A DNA stretch of 64,000 nt, taken from contig OW121854.1 of NCBI GenBank assembly GCA_933228895.1, positions 7,815,131 to 7,879,130 of the forward strand, read 5' to 3'. Positions within the stretch are counted from its first letter, which is position 1, and each line of letters begins with the position of its first letter. The notes under the pieces are model-generated. The model did no database searches. It was not told where the DNA came from and worked only from the letters and a program-made list of their open reading frames with translations. The position numbers and the translations under genes were made by a program. This stretch comes from Platycnemis pennipes. Its lineage: Eukaryota; Arthropoda; Insecta; Odonata; Platycnemididae. Below are positions 1 through 11,233 of this stretch, piece after piece.

Positions 1-1199
1 TCCTTTTACGACCTCCACTTGACCCCACCCCTTCTCTCCATTTCCGACTTCGAGTCGCTCACTCCCTTCCATCCTAATCGAAAGAGCTTAATTCGATAAT
101 AATCGGACGCCGTGACCCCCCTCCCTCCAGTCCTTCATCTTGCCCGTCGTCTCAGCGCGGAGCCAGCGGGGGTGGCGATTGAAGTGGCGTCTTGCCATGA
201 TGGAGTCGTCGGGTTACGCGCTTGAGGGCAAACTTCGATCTCGGATTGTGGAGGGGGCATTGCATAGACGCTCGAAGGAGACTTCTGAGCAGTGCCGATC
301 AGACTTCCAACGGTTCACCTTTGCCGACACATTGGCCTTGGGTTAATCTTGAGGACGCCGAAGCCAACGGTGGAATTGTAGCGCTCCAACTTTAGATTTG
401 CCTGGCTTGCGTGGGGAAAGCCCTATCGCCACCGACTTTGCTGAAATGTGAAATTTTTTCCGTTTACTGACGAACTTGTGTTGGTGTCGTTATTTTGTGG
501 CTTCTTTTCACGAGTATACCCCTAATAATGAAGATGTAGATGAATAATTTCTCTCCTCGCCCCTCTTCCGTCCATTGAAGCACTTTTAACTTAAGCCTAG
601 CTTCGTAGCAGCCCCTGTAGTGCACTGAACGACTAATTTGGAACGCTACAGTTATGAGAAATCTAGGCACATCTCCTTCGCTGAAATAGATCGGCGACAT
701 ATGTATTCATTTTAGAGAAGAATCTGCTTTATCCACTGCTATGTCTTGAATTTGTAAGCTAGGTACGAAATAACGACCGCCTTAATGAAAGAAACTCTTA
801 TATTTTCGCAGTTACTAGTTATTCTGCTCTAATCAATGTGATCAGGTACGTCTTAGTAAGTTTCTGCTATCTATAAATCCTTAGCTCTGAACTATTTGAC
901 TGGACTAAACAAGTTATCGAGTTAAGTTATTGATAGAACTAATGTGTGCTCTGCCATCAATGCATTATTGTAGGTCTAATTTTGCTGCATAAAACTTGCA
1001 AAATTACTTGACCTCTGCTCTCTACTGAATCTACTGGACCGTGCAAGTAACCTGGAGTGTGGTTGTGGCAGGTGGTGAGTTATGACAATGCATGCACTAC
1101 TTGCCTGCACTAAAGTATTAACTACCTACCTAAAGAGAGATGTTTATGAATACACTAACAGTTCTACTTTTCCTCCAACACGTAGAGGAACCTAGTGTA
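1..1199. other. Unassigned intergenic or intronic sequence
   Basis: The first ~360 bases are fairly GC-rich and the rest is AT-rich. Short open frames on both strands show no recognisable domain, and I saw no repeat shared with the rest of the window. Nothing further can be supported here. Confidence 0.5.
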
Positions 1200-1200
1200 G

Positions 1201-1959
1201 GCGCCAAAATCTTGTAGACTCGAGTTTAAACCTAAATAACTTCCAAACCGTTCATCGGATTTTCACGTTATTTACATATTGATTTAGATAATTTTGTTAA
1301 TGACTGAATACATTGTTAAAATAATCTTAAAAACTAATTTTGGAACCTGTTTCTTACGTAGGAGTAAAAAAAGAGCCCATTTTTTTTAGCGCTACGGCGC
1401 CAGGCGTCACTTTGACGTCTAAATAACTGCCAAGCAAAGCGTGCCCAGCCCAGAGCAGGACACGCAGATATAGAGATAGAAATTCGATATAAAATAAGGT
1501 GCTGACTTCAGCTGAATGATTATATCGGATTCGCTCTGGAAATTTGAAGAGGAAGATGACAGTTTTAGTCTCGTGGCGCCATGATGCATAGTTGCCGAGA
1601 AAAAGTGCGGTTATAAATGGAATAGCATACCAATAAGTACTAAAGTTAAAACCATGAAACTTCGTAGACAAAATAAAAAGATATTATCCACCATGTATTA
1701 AAGTTTTGTTTAAGACAAACGCTTTGCTTGGAAGTTATTACACGTAAAAGTGACGCATGGCGCCGTAGCGCTAAACAAATGGGCCCTTTTTTTTACTCTA
1801 ACGTAAGAAAAAGGTCTAAAATTTGTTTTTAAATATCATTGTAACAATGAATTCAGTCAACAACAAAATTTTCTAAATTAATATGCAAATAATGTGAAAA
1901 TCCGATGAACGGTTTTGGAGTTATTTAGGTTTAAACTCGAGTCTACAAGATTTTGGCGC
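1201..1959. mobile_element. Foldback (long inverted repeat) DNA element, ~760 bp
   Basis: The left arm (about 1201-1441) starts GCGCCAAAATCTTGTAGACT and is matched, inverted, by a right arm (about 1720-1959) ending AGTCTACAAGATTTTGGCGC. Both arms include the block TTTAAACCTAAATAACT near the outside, TAGCGCTACGGCGCC in the middle and CCAAGCAAAGCG at the inner edge, with small indels between arms. The loop of about 280 bases has no domain I recognise. I could not find a convincing target-site duplication, so the superfamily is open. A single strand would fold into a hairpin of roughly 240 bp. Confidence 0.8.
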
Positions 1960-1961
1960 GG

Positions 1962-2546
1962 GCAGTGGCTACTCTGCTGCTCAGCCAATGAAGACGAGGA
2001 CCCCGTTCCCCTGAAGGAAGGCAAGGAAGCCCCTCCAACTGTTCTTAATTCTCGAGGCAAACTCCCCTCCCCTCTCCCCTGCTCCTCGCGACCGATGGTT
2101 TTTCCTAGAGATTAATCGGCGACTATAACGTCCTTAACAAGTCCCTCAAGGGTCTCATATCTCCCCGTGATCTCCTTTAATATTTCATTGGATTAGCGCG
2201 GTCCCTATTCCGCTAATGGCGGTCTCCGGCTACTCCCCTGGCGAAAGCACCGGATTAGTGGTCCGTCCACTGCCTGCACCCTCCGGGCCCGCTCCTCCCT
2301 TCGATGCCGCGCTCCCACATCTCCCTCCCTCACCCACGTTCAAGTGAGAGACCCCCCCATCCCCCTCCTCTTACCTCTGCTCAACCGCTCATTGCCACGA
2401 AAATACTCGTTGCCGCAGCCCAGGAACAGTTTGGAGGAAAGAGCCTGTAGGCTGTCGGTCGAAAGGTCCAGATGTACCCGGAGGATTAGGCCAAGTTTTT
2501 TCATCTCCTAATGGGCATGATGCAATTACGGCCGACTGACTAACTC
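1962..2546. other. GC-rich unassigned stretch
   Basis: This stretch is rich in C/T-runs (ctcccctc, cctccct) with moderate CpG content. It carries no recognisable gene. It could be a regulatory or untranslated region, but only base composition supports that. Confidence 0.3.
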
Positions 2547-2800
2547 TTAGGGCCGTATTCACAACCTCCAATGGAGTGAAGCTTCCACTCCTTATGACGT
2601 AAATCAACACTACATGGTATTCAGAAGCTCTATGGAGTGGCGGTCTCACTGCGGTTGTAGTAACAGCCGGCCTAAAGTGGTAGGGTACCCATACCCACCC
2701 TAAAATCACCACTACATCGAATATCAACATGGCCGACGGCGTATAATGGTCGACGCTTCGCAAATATAAACGCTGTTTTCATGCGATATAAGGTTATTAA

Positions 2801-3861
2801 GGTGGCTGGTTCGGTAATCGTGAGTCGTTGAGAACTAGTGCTCATATAATTTCAATGGCACTAAAAAATTGCTTGGAGGTGATTAAATTACACGACATTT
2901 TAACCGGATGCCTCAAATTCTCAAGTCATAATGAAACATTACCCTTTTTAATTTAATTATTGACATGAAACATAACATAAAACTTGACTTGATTCGGTTT
3001 CTGGCAACCTGAACGTTGTCACTCTGTGCATATACTTTGACCTTGGAGTTGTTGGTTTTGATTTATGGATTGAAAAAGTATGTAATTTTGTGCTATGGGT
3101 ATTCGTATACTTTTTAGTGACGAAATAATTGTGATAAAACGCTTAAACATTTATAACATTTGTTTAAACCATTTATTTAATCTCTCTTTTTTACTCGGCA
3201 ACAACGCACATTCTGAAATTCGGCACTGCTGTTGTGTAGGCAATTGTTTCTGTGTTTCAGCGGTCGTAACGGTAGGTGTCGTATTCGTCTATTCTCAAGA
3301 ACCATATATTAAAGCACGAATATTACATTTTGTACAAGTAGCCTCCTTGAATTAAAGAAGAGAATTCTTCTTTCTTCTTTAATCTATGTCGAGAATTCTG
3401 TCAAGGGGACTACATTGTAATATTCGCGGACTTTGTGGTGTGATTTGTTGTGGTTTCTCGCGCGTTCGCTTTCCCTCGTCTGATTCCACGTTGCCAAATG
3501 CACCTCAAAACTTCGCCCGCGATATTTGAAAATTTAAGGAATATTTTATTTCTTTCATATATACGGAGGAAATAAGTCGATAACACTGGTTGATTTTCTC
3601 AGAATAGAAATTGTTGGCTAATATCCACATCATTTCAGTTTTTGGAGAAAATCTGTATGGTAGAAACGTAAATAATACATAATTGACCCTTTAGAAGCGG
3701 GGTGCGCCATAAGGCTCCATGTTAAAAAAACCTTAAATATCTCAAAAACTACACCGAAAACCCCAAAAAAATTTCTCGTAGAATTTTAGAGCATAATTAA
3801 AGGAACAAATACTGCAATTATGAACAAAATCTATACACCTGTAAATTTCGACCCAGCCACC
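2801..3861. mobile_element. TTAA-flanked inverted-repeat element nested in the 2550-5141 element
   Basis: The left end reads GGTGGCTGGTTCG (2801-2813). The right end, read inverted from 3861, is GGTGGCTGGGTCG, which is 12 of 13 identical. TTAA stands directly outside both ends (2797-2800 and 3862-3865). A TTAA duplication is the piggyBac signature, but the ends do not start with the usual CCC, so TTAA may instead be part of the inverted repeat. The ~1.06 kb interior has no transposase, only an unrecognised 86-residue frame at 3095-3355. Confidence 0.55.
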
Positions 3862-4019
3862 TTAAGCGTCATTGTTACCTTTTGGAATATCAAGAAACAT
3901 AGCAAGAGTACACTGATATCAACTTGTGTGCGATCAATGAAACTGTTTAGCAGGAATATCTTGATTACGGATTCTGGGTATGAATAAAAATTTGTAGTTA
4001 GAATATATGAAAGGCAGTT

Positions 4020-4130
4020 TGGGTTAGGGGTTAGGTGCTTACTTCACAGTGTCGACGCCCCTGGTTCGTAACTCCCCTCCTCCAATTTTTTTTTCGTCGC
4101 AGTTTCGTTGTACGACTGTCCCTGGTTTTA
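4020..4130 (+). repeat. tRNA-like SINE head (degenerate)
   Basis: The sequence around 4067-4082 (CCCCTGGTTCGTAACTCCCC) resembles a pol III B box with flanking acceptor-type pairing. Upstream G/T-rich sequence could hold a decayed A box. A related inverse copy lies at about 4500-4590. The call rests on the B box only. Confidence 0.35.
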
Positions 4131-4172
4131 CATATTTTTAATCTGTTTACCCGGGATGCATTTTAACTATTT

Positions 4173-4268
4173 CACGTGCTAATTACGTAATTTTCTAAAA
4201 TTGCGTAATTATTACGTAAAATAGTTAATTACGTTATTTACCTAAATCACGTAAGTAATTAGCACGTG
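4173..4268. repeat. AT-rich imperfect palindrome with CACGTG ends
   Basis: CACGTGCTAATTAC (from 4173) is mirrored by GTAATTAGCACGTG (to 4268). Between them lie several more TTACGTAA-type units. It follows directly on the tRNA-like head at 4020 and may be its SINE body or tail. Confidence 0.6.
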
Positions 4269-4494
4269 GCGGAAATACGTCCGCACGCCCTGTAGTTTTT
4301 TTGTGTACGAAAATAACGGAAGAGCATGAAGTGTGATCGTGATTTTTAATTTCCGTATCTCTAGCCACGCAGTCCCGACGCACGTACAACATTTGTTCTA
4401 ATTTGCCTGGTGCCGTGATTTTCCAGCACTGTGCTTTTTTGGAAAAACTAATCGCAAGAGAAAAAAGAACTTAAGCTCTGCAATCATATAATTG

Positions 4495-4600
4495 TAAGTA
4501 TCTACCGAAATGTTCGGGTGATCGGGCGAAATTTTCTGGTGGGACAGAGTTTCGAACCAGGGACGTCGCTTGGAAACTGATAAAATACCAGCGGTAACAA
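4495..4600 (-). repeat. tRNA-like SINE head, minus strand (degenerate)
   Basis: Read on the minus strand, 4562-4540 gives CCCTGGTTCGAAACTCTGTC, a B-box-like motif close to that of the plus-strand piece at 4067. It is preceded by TACCGCTGGTATTTTATCAG, a possible head. The two pieces face each other across the palindrome at 4173-4268. Confidence 0.35.
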
Positions 4601-5144
4601 ATAATTTTGAAGAATTAATGTTTTGCACATTTTCAGGAGCATGTTAGAATGCATATGATTAAATATCATAGTAATGTGGAGTGTATGTACGTAAGAGTAT
4701 GGATTGTTAATAAAAACCAATGTTATTCAATATTATAACTGTGTGAAAAATGTGCCATCCTTATTTTTATTGCATATATTTTGTACTGACTGTGAGAATA
4801 GCTATTTTACGAATAAGAGACTGATATTCTAATAATATTTAAATTATTGATCATGTATATCAGAATAATATAATAATATTTATACAATCCAATGGAGACC
4901 ATGGGATTGATGTTCAAAACTCCCTCTATTTTACACCTAGTTCCGTATATTACCGTAACCAGGATTACGTAAATGTCGCTGCTTACACTTGAGTCGAGTT
5001 GGCAACATAGCGACCATCAACACTCCGGAAGAAGGAGTGGAAGTAGTGGTGCTGAATGCCAATTTGCAGGAGAAGGAGCACTAATCTTCATGGAGTGAAG
5101 CTGCGACTAAGCGATGTAGTGGAGACATCTGAATGCGGCCCTTA

Positions 5145-6279
5145 AGGTCGTTTTACACGGTCATTGAAACTGCACAAGTTGATGTTGATTCCGTTTGAGC
5201 AGTAGTCTGCCAAAGTCCGTGACGTAGAGAATTGCGAGGACGCTTGCTTGACAGCTTTACACGGTGCAATCGTCGGTGCATTATGTCAGTAACAATATAC
5301 CATTCAGTAGCAATGATACCGTCAGTATATCGCATAACGTCAAGATCTGTTAAGTAGCAATTAATTGGACGTGAAAGATGCGATAAATTACCACCACTTT
5401 AAAATATGTTTTAAGCCATAGTCTAAACATAATAGTGGAGACTCTAGTCCCGTAAACTTAGCCCAAAATTTGCACCTCGAACAAACGGATGTGGGCCAAA
5501 GTCACAGGTTCTTCCTTTACGCACGAAATTTAAGCTTCCACGTGATTAATCGCCCATCTCATCATTATTGCACTTTATTCACTACCTAAGAAGTAATGCC
5601 ACACACAGACTGAGAAGTAATGCCACCTTTGCAGGTATAATCTGCTCTCCAAATGGACTCGTTGTAGGGACTTTAGGACCTAAGCAGTAGAAGCGGGGCT
5701 GTAGTTGAGAATCTGAATACGGGCCGCTGCCTCGGCTCGCCCGGCAATGGCCCGCTCCCCATTCATGCCTCTCACAACCAACTGACGACTGGCTGCTAGT
5801 TGTTTATCCATTGCCTAGCGACGGCTGACTGCCATCACCCGCGCCCCCTTTCTACGTTTTTTCGAAGCTGCCGAGAAAACAAGCAGTCCTCCCCGCTGCG
5901 CGTGTTTTTCCACGCTCTGGATGTCATCCCTGTCGGTGCAGATGAGGAGTTCAGAGACTCTATAAAATCCATTAGGCGTCCTTAATCCCAGTGTAGAGGG
6001 AGGGAGAGGAGGCGGTCACGCTCTGACGGCTCGTCATCGTCCATCTGTCGAATCCGCTCTCGGATGCCGACCCGCCTCTTCCATGAATCTTCTTTGGAGA
6101 AAATTACGGAGGTTGATCGGGTCTCGCTTCTGTTCCTTGCTTGCCGACGTCCACCGCCTCCGTGCGCTCCGTGAGAGAGCTCGTTCCCGCGCCGTGACTC
6201 TGGCCACCTCACGTTTCCCGCCCGCGAAAGTGACCGGGCGGAGCCGCGTGAATTCCGTGTAGCGGTCATCTGCATTATG
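5145..6279. other. Unassigned, GC-rich in its second half
   Basis: No gene is recognised. At 5714-5725 TGAATACGGGCC resembles the terminal repeat of the 2550-5141 element, and the ~60 bases before it (agtagaagcggggctgtagt) resemble that element's right end. A second decayed end is therefore possible. Bases 5690-6260 are GC- and CpG-richer than their surroundings, but no promoter can be shown. Confidence 0.3.
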
Positions 6280-6955
6280 ACAAACATGTACGAGAAATCA
6301 GTCACTTTTCCCTCGCTAGACCTCATTTGGAATATGCTGCCAGTGTATGGGATCCCTACGAAATCGGTCTAAATAACGAACTTGAACGTGTGTAGCGAAG
6401 ATCGGAAAGATTTGTAAAGGGACGGTACGATAGCCTTATTAGCGTAACCAGTAGGTATATTAAAAAAAATTGGGAAGGGAATCATTGTCAGATTGCAGTT
6501 TGAAATTTAGACTTAATCTCCTTGATAAATTACAAGATAATATTTTCAGTGATGATGTTAAAAATATTTTCCGAATCCCAACTTACTATGGTAGACTGGA
6601 CCATAATTACAAAATTGGAGAAATTGATTGCCGAACGACAAATTCAAAATGTCCTTTTTTCCTCGTACAGTTAGGGATATGAATAACGGTAAATATATCC
6701 TATACGAGTGATGCAATGGATAGCATAAGTAGTTGCATGTTCGTGTAAGGACTAGAAGGTAACCTAACTAACAGCACGTTTTTGCATACTTAAGTTTGCT
6801 ATTTTTATCTTTTCAAATATTGCAGTCTAGACTAATATATTAATACTAATCCTTTTAAATTCATGATATGTAGTGCATATATGGTGAGAATTCACCCCCT
6901 GCTACACACCTTTGAGGTGGCTTGCAGGATATTATGTAGATGTATATGTAGATAG
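6280..6955 (+). mobile_element. LINE family A (CR1/L2-like), 5'-truncated copy
   Basis: The copy begins inside the post-reverse-transcriptase region (frames give LEYAASVWDPYEIG and later ILRTPTYYGRLDHN-type residues) and runs through the stop codon into the 3' UTR. It ends in the shared hairpin (about 6893-6935) and a GATGTA/GATA tail. The frame is broken by a stop in the VQRRS motif (gtgtAGcg) and by small indels, so it is a pseudogene copy. It was placed by similarity to at least a dozen other copies in the window. Confidence 0.9.
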
Positions 6956-6960
6956 ATAGA

Positions 6961-9199
6961 TCTCGGTGGACTACGGTGGACGGCGACGAAGCCCTTACAG
7001 GGTACTTTACTTCATGAAAGTAAATAGGATTCATTGATTGCATTTCGTGCCCTACCACGAAAACATTCACTCAAGTAATTTTGATTGTGAAATCCCAGCT
7101 TGCGAGAAAATTTCATGGTTATTTCAGGTTCATTTGGAAAAGCTCATCACTGCGGCAGCCTCATTGCTGACGCCACAGTTAACCTTTCGAAGCAACGGGA
7201 TTCCGAAGGGAATTTCGAAGTATCCATCGATTTAGAACAGTATTTCAGAGCCCCTCTAGTAAACATGTAGTAATAATCTCCTATGAAATGTATCAAAGCT
7301 CATAAAGCCCACTTGTGAGCCAAGTTTGCTCTATGCGTAGTAAGATGAATATTTTTTTTATTAATAAACAATAATTTTATATTTAACGAAATGAAGTAAA
7401 TTATGATAAATTAACTGAATAAATGTTCCTCGGATGCTTGTTAATAAGCTTCGACTGTCTGCTTTGTGGCGTCCGATGCACCACCTAGCGGCAGGTAGAG
7501 GAAAGAGTGTTACGTGACACGCGTAATTAATTTACCGGCATGCGATAATTTGTCGTTGCGTCTTCGCGCCGTTGAATTTTTTTTCAATTTTAATCAATGA
7601 AAAAAATCACTTAACGTCATTTTAAATCCGGCGGATTCTAATAGGTAGTCAAGGGGTAATAACCTTTTGAACAAACACAATAAAAAAATAAGAAACCAGC
7701 CTATTCATGGCAAAATCCATGTCAGTAATCGTCGAAGTACTTGTTACTGCTCTCCTGATCCGTATTATTAGTGTATTTGGTATTTTTCCATATCTCATTT
7801 ATTAATGGTGATGCTATTATGAAACCCTTTGCTGGCTTGATAAATGTGTAATGATAACCTATGACTTATTTCCCTTAAATCACTCTCCTGCCTCTTACTT
7901 CGCATGGGGGTCTGAAAGTTTTTCCTGATATGAAGCAAATTGCGATTTAGAGATTACCTGTATAATAATGTGTGCTTTGTGGGACGGAGTTGATAGGACA
8001 TCAGTCGCAATGAAATCAGTAACTTTCGGCATCTATTCTGAATATTGGATGTCTAGGATGGAATAGGTATGTAACATCCCTTTTAGATGAATCGTCGACG
8101 ATCTTCCAATGGTCTACTGCTTTTTTTTCTTTAAATCGCGTGGCAGGTGACGACATTAATATTTATTCGAAAGTCGACTTGTTTGATGTGTTTTGTGCAA
8201 GATTCAAAGTTCAACCGTATCTCCTTGAGAAGTTAATTGGTAGCCATGAACTCTTTGCTGGCTGTTATTTTGCCTAGCCTTTATTGACTGCACGTGAGAG
8301 AGCTATGATCTCATTTACTTGTGTTGCTCATTACTGTTTCTTAATAATCCGTTTTAAAAATTGTAGTCTAATTAGCGGAAGAAGACGAAAAGGGGTGAAG
8401 CTGTCTGTCCATTGGAGAGACGCAGCCATGATCGTATCACCCCTTATGTATGCATGTGCGTAGTTGTCCTTTTGCGCATTTCTTCTGAGCAGTATTTTTT
8501 TCTTGGGAAAATCAGATAATTAACCGCACGCAGCTGAATGGATAGTCGTCGTCAGAAAACCCAAAGAGTAATGCTCTGGGCAAGTTTCACATGAGCATCC
8601 ATAAAAACAGTTTTATGCGCGAGTGAAATGTTCGAACGGGACGTGGAACAGAGTCTTTAAGTGCCGGCTAACTCAGAGGAGAGCTATCGTGTTTCTTACT
8701 TACACGTGTTTCATATTTTGGTGTTCGTCGTTAATTTTTATTGCCTGTACGGAGGAATGGGTAATATTTCAGAAAAGCTCCAATAGATGTCATCTTCCCT
8801 CGGGGAGCTTAAAAAGTTGAGCGCTCTTACACGTGCCCTCGTGTCCCAGTTCCCCTCTATCGAAGCGGAAATGGGAACGCGGTGCATTCTGGGGTGCTCT
8901 AACACGTGGGAAAGAAACTCTTTAAGAGAGCGCTCCTCTCATATTCATAATGCACGCCTTCTGCTCGTCCTCCTCCCCTCTTGAGTGAATACATATTCCT
9001 CCATCTCTCCCAGCGCACCTGTCAAAATAATCCTCGAGATTTAACACCAAGCGTATGTCAAGGGTGACTCGGCCCTTCGCTCATCCCTCACGCTTTAATA
9101 GCCCGCGAATCGGTTGAGAAACAGCCCTTTGGGATGTCCAAAGATGCCCCGGGCGCCCCTTTTCGGTTATCCTTCAACCCTCCGGTTGGTGGAGTTGAG
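6961..9199. other. Unassigned AT-rich sequence
   Basis: More than 2 kb without recognisable repeat, domain or RNA gene on either strand. Open frames are short and compositionally random. The edges abut a LINE tail on the left and a TIR element on the right. Confidence 0.5.
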
Positions 9200-9470
9200 A
9201 ATGGGGTCGTTTACCATGTTTATTTCATTTCCGAATCTGATAAAATTTTTAAATTAAAAAAATGCGTATTTTTCCGTTTTTCGATCCGTCAATTTGTGCT
9301 CCAGTGTCATAAGTGGCGAAAAATTGATGATTTTTAACCCTTTCGGGAAAAGTGAGCGTGCCAAACATTCGTACGTCTCACAAGCTCCGTCGAATCACCA
9401 CTGAGACTACGAGGCTCTTTCTCCCAATCACAATGTGGGAATACACAGCTGATTCTGCCAATGCAAGTGA
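9200..9470 (+). mobile_element. TIR family M1, truncated copy (copy 1)
   Basis: It starts with the family terminus AATGGGGTCGTTTACCATG and continues with the shared internal blocks (CCGTTTTTCGATCCGTCAAT; accctttcgggaaaagtg). It stops where the LINE-tail fragment at 9500 begins, so the right terminus is missing. Its middle is closer to the copy at 37774 than to the main group, which points to a second subfamily. Confidence 0.85.
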
Positions 9471-9499
9471 TCGTTAATGCGGGCTATTTCGAAAGGCAT

Positions 9500-9700
9500 T
9501 ACATCTACGCGGTACCCTGCAAGCCACCGCGAGGGTGTGTGGCAGGGGATACAAAATATATTTTCAGAACTTCATTATAAATGTACACGTATGTACCATA
9601 TAAAATGGCAAAGCTCGCTTTCCGAATCATCTTTAGTACCTTTTAATATCCTTGCGAGAATCACAGCGTGATTTATAGTTAATGACAATATTTTTATACA
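9500..9700 (-). mobile_element. LINE family E 3' end
   Basis: On the minus strand this is ~190 bases of 3' UTR ending in the shared hairpin and tail (plus-strand ACATCTACGC...CCCTGCAAGCCACC...GTGTGTGGCAGGGG). The body (aaatatattttcag... tacacgtatgtaccatataaaatggc) is repeated nearly unchanged at 16870-17030 and differs from families A and D. No coding part is present. Confidence 0.8.
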
Positions 9701-9892
9701 CCCCTTGGTGAACATCACCAAGCATTTACTATAGACATGCAAACATGCTACTATAGGCATTAGCTACACATCCGACTACATCGTCATTTGTTAAAGAGTT
9801 ACCAACGTTAATTAGGTATTTCAAAGTTTTTTTGCATCCTAATCGGGAAATGTCAATTTAATTGGGGAACTGAATTGTAATAGCGGCGGGGA

Positions 9893-10278
9893 TCGGGTTG
9901 GTGTGGTGGCTTGAGTACTCGCCTCCCATCCCGAGGGCCCGGGTTCGAATCCCGGCAGTGGCGGATTGCAGTGGCGGATTTTTCAGTGGAAAACTGGTCC
10001 CCACTTGAGTGCCTAGTGGAGGGCATTTCAAGTACAGTACTCCGTCCGTCGGATGGGACGTTAAGCCGTGGTCCCCTTGGCGCCTTTCGTTAAGAGTAGG
10101 CTAATGCCAACGCCGGGTTTCTCTTCACCCTTCCTCCGTTCCCTAAAAACTCCTACCATCCTACCATTACCCAATTACCCACCTATCCTATATGGCGCAA
10201 ATGACCTCAGCTGTCCGTCGCCTCCCCTAAATAACCAACTAACTGTTACAGCGGCATGGGTTGTGAAAAAAAAAACTT
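9893..10278 (+). repeat. tRNA-derived SINE (S1), full-length-like copy
   Basis: The head at 9903-9960 resembles a tRNA: a TGGCTTGAGTAC A-box-like segment and a clear B box GGGTTCGAATCCC, with GGGCCC/GGCAG around it. A ~300 bp body follows (tccgtccgtcggatgggacg; ttcgttaagagtaggctaatg) and it ends in an A-rich tail. The body is repeated at 12480-12640 and, inverted, at 55746-56078. Such elements are copied by pol III and mobilised by a partner LINE. Which LINE cannot be told, since the A-rich tail does not match the GATGTA tail of the local LINEs. Confidence 0.9.
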
Positions 10279-10689
10279 AAACCAATGACTATATAAGTCG
10301 TGCACAAGGGCATTCGAGGCAGTGAATAGTTTATTTCGCATGCGTACCTGACAATACCGCAAATCATTCTGTAACCAATGTAATTTAAATTTTGAAAGAT
10401 GCGTGGGTAGCGCTTCTGAAACGAACGCAGTATGAAACTCTAGCTTCGAGATATTTCCTTCTTGAGGATACTGACTATTTCTGATATTGTGTAGATACTT
10501 TTCGATTATGAACAGCTCGAAAGGAGCGCAGAATCGCCTCTGCTGGGAGCAGAGAGGGGTCGAACCAAGACCCTCCCAATTGCCGTCCCACGCTCACTGC
10601 GGCTCAAGAAAGAGTCTCATCCCAGGACTATGGTCACTTGTCTCCTGGGTTCTCCTCGCAAGTGATCTGATTGATTGTGAACGTGATGA
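10279..10689. other. Unassigned; weak tRNA-like segment on the minus strand
   Basis: At about 10576-10556 the minus strand reads GGTCTTGGTTCGACCCCTCTC, a B-box-like motif. The surrounding sequence does not fold into a full tRNA that I can support. It may be a decayed SINE. Nothing else is recognised. Confidence 0.3.
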
Positions 10690-10697
10690 GTCTTAAC

Positions 10698-11225
10698 TAG
10701 AGATGGGCTACTCGGTAAATTACCGTGGTATTTTTCGTAAATTACCAACACCCCTATAAAGTACCGTAATAAACGGTAATTTTCAGAAAAGTTCTTTTCC
10801 AGAAAATTTCTTCATCATCAAGAAACCATTGGAATGGGTGATATTATAAATGAAGTGGCTAAAACGATTTCGTTTACATCGTGTCCGTGATTAATTCAGG
10901 GTAAAATAACAAACGCACATTGCGGATGGGTATGTCTTTAGAACGGAAATTTCTCATGGTGTGACAAAAGAGAGGCAAATTGCGTGTTGCTGCACAATTC
11001 GTTAAATTTTTTTAATGAGTTATAATAGATAAACGTCGTGATATGCATGATATAATCGTCGGCATTCACATCTCAATGCTATTTGATTTCGTTTTGAGTC
11101 CTCTTATAAGGAGTTGCAGCTCAAAACTTAAAATTTTCGGAAAATAACGGTAATTATCGAAAATTACCGTAATTTAGCACGTTAATTTACCTCAATTGAA
11201 AATTACGGTAATTTACCCATCTCCA
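10698..11225. mobile_element. hAT-like miniature transposon, 528 bp
   Basis: The left end TAGAGATGGG (10698-10707) is mirrored by CCCATCTCCA (11216-11225), 9 of 10 matching. Just inside both ends lie GGTAAATTACCG and ACGGTAATTTACC, palindromic units repeated through the element. The flanks are GTCTTAAC (10690-10697) and GGCTTAAC (11226-11233), an 8-bp duplication with one mismatch, as hAT elements make. There is no transposase frame, so it is non-autonomous. Confidence 0.8.
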
Positions 11226-11233
11226 GGCTTAAC

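Larger units (their letters stand above)
2550..5141. mobile_element. TTA-flanked DNA transposon, Harbinger-like, non-autonomous
   Basis: The left end GGGCCGTATTCA (2550-2561) is the near-exact inverse of the right end TGAATGCGGCCC (5130-5141), with 11 of 12 bases matching. Both sides are flanked by TTA (2547-2549 and 5142-5144). A 3-bp TTA/TWA duplication with GGGCC-type ends is typical of PIF/Harbinger elements. The motif ATGGAGTGAAGCT occurs near both ends (about 2571 and 5090). No transposase is visible. The interior is swollen by a nested inverted-repeat element (2801-3861) and tRNA-like SINE pieces (about 4020-4600). The distance between the ends makes chance pairing possible. Confidence 0.5.

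Noticed and set aside
10540..10580. tRNA gene on the minus strand
   Set aside because: B-box-like sequence only; the acceptor and anticodon stems could not be paired.
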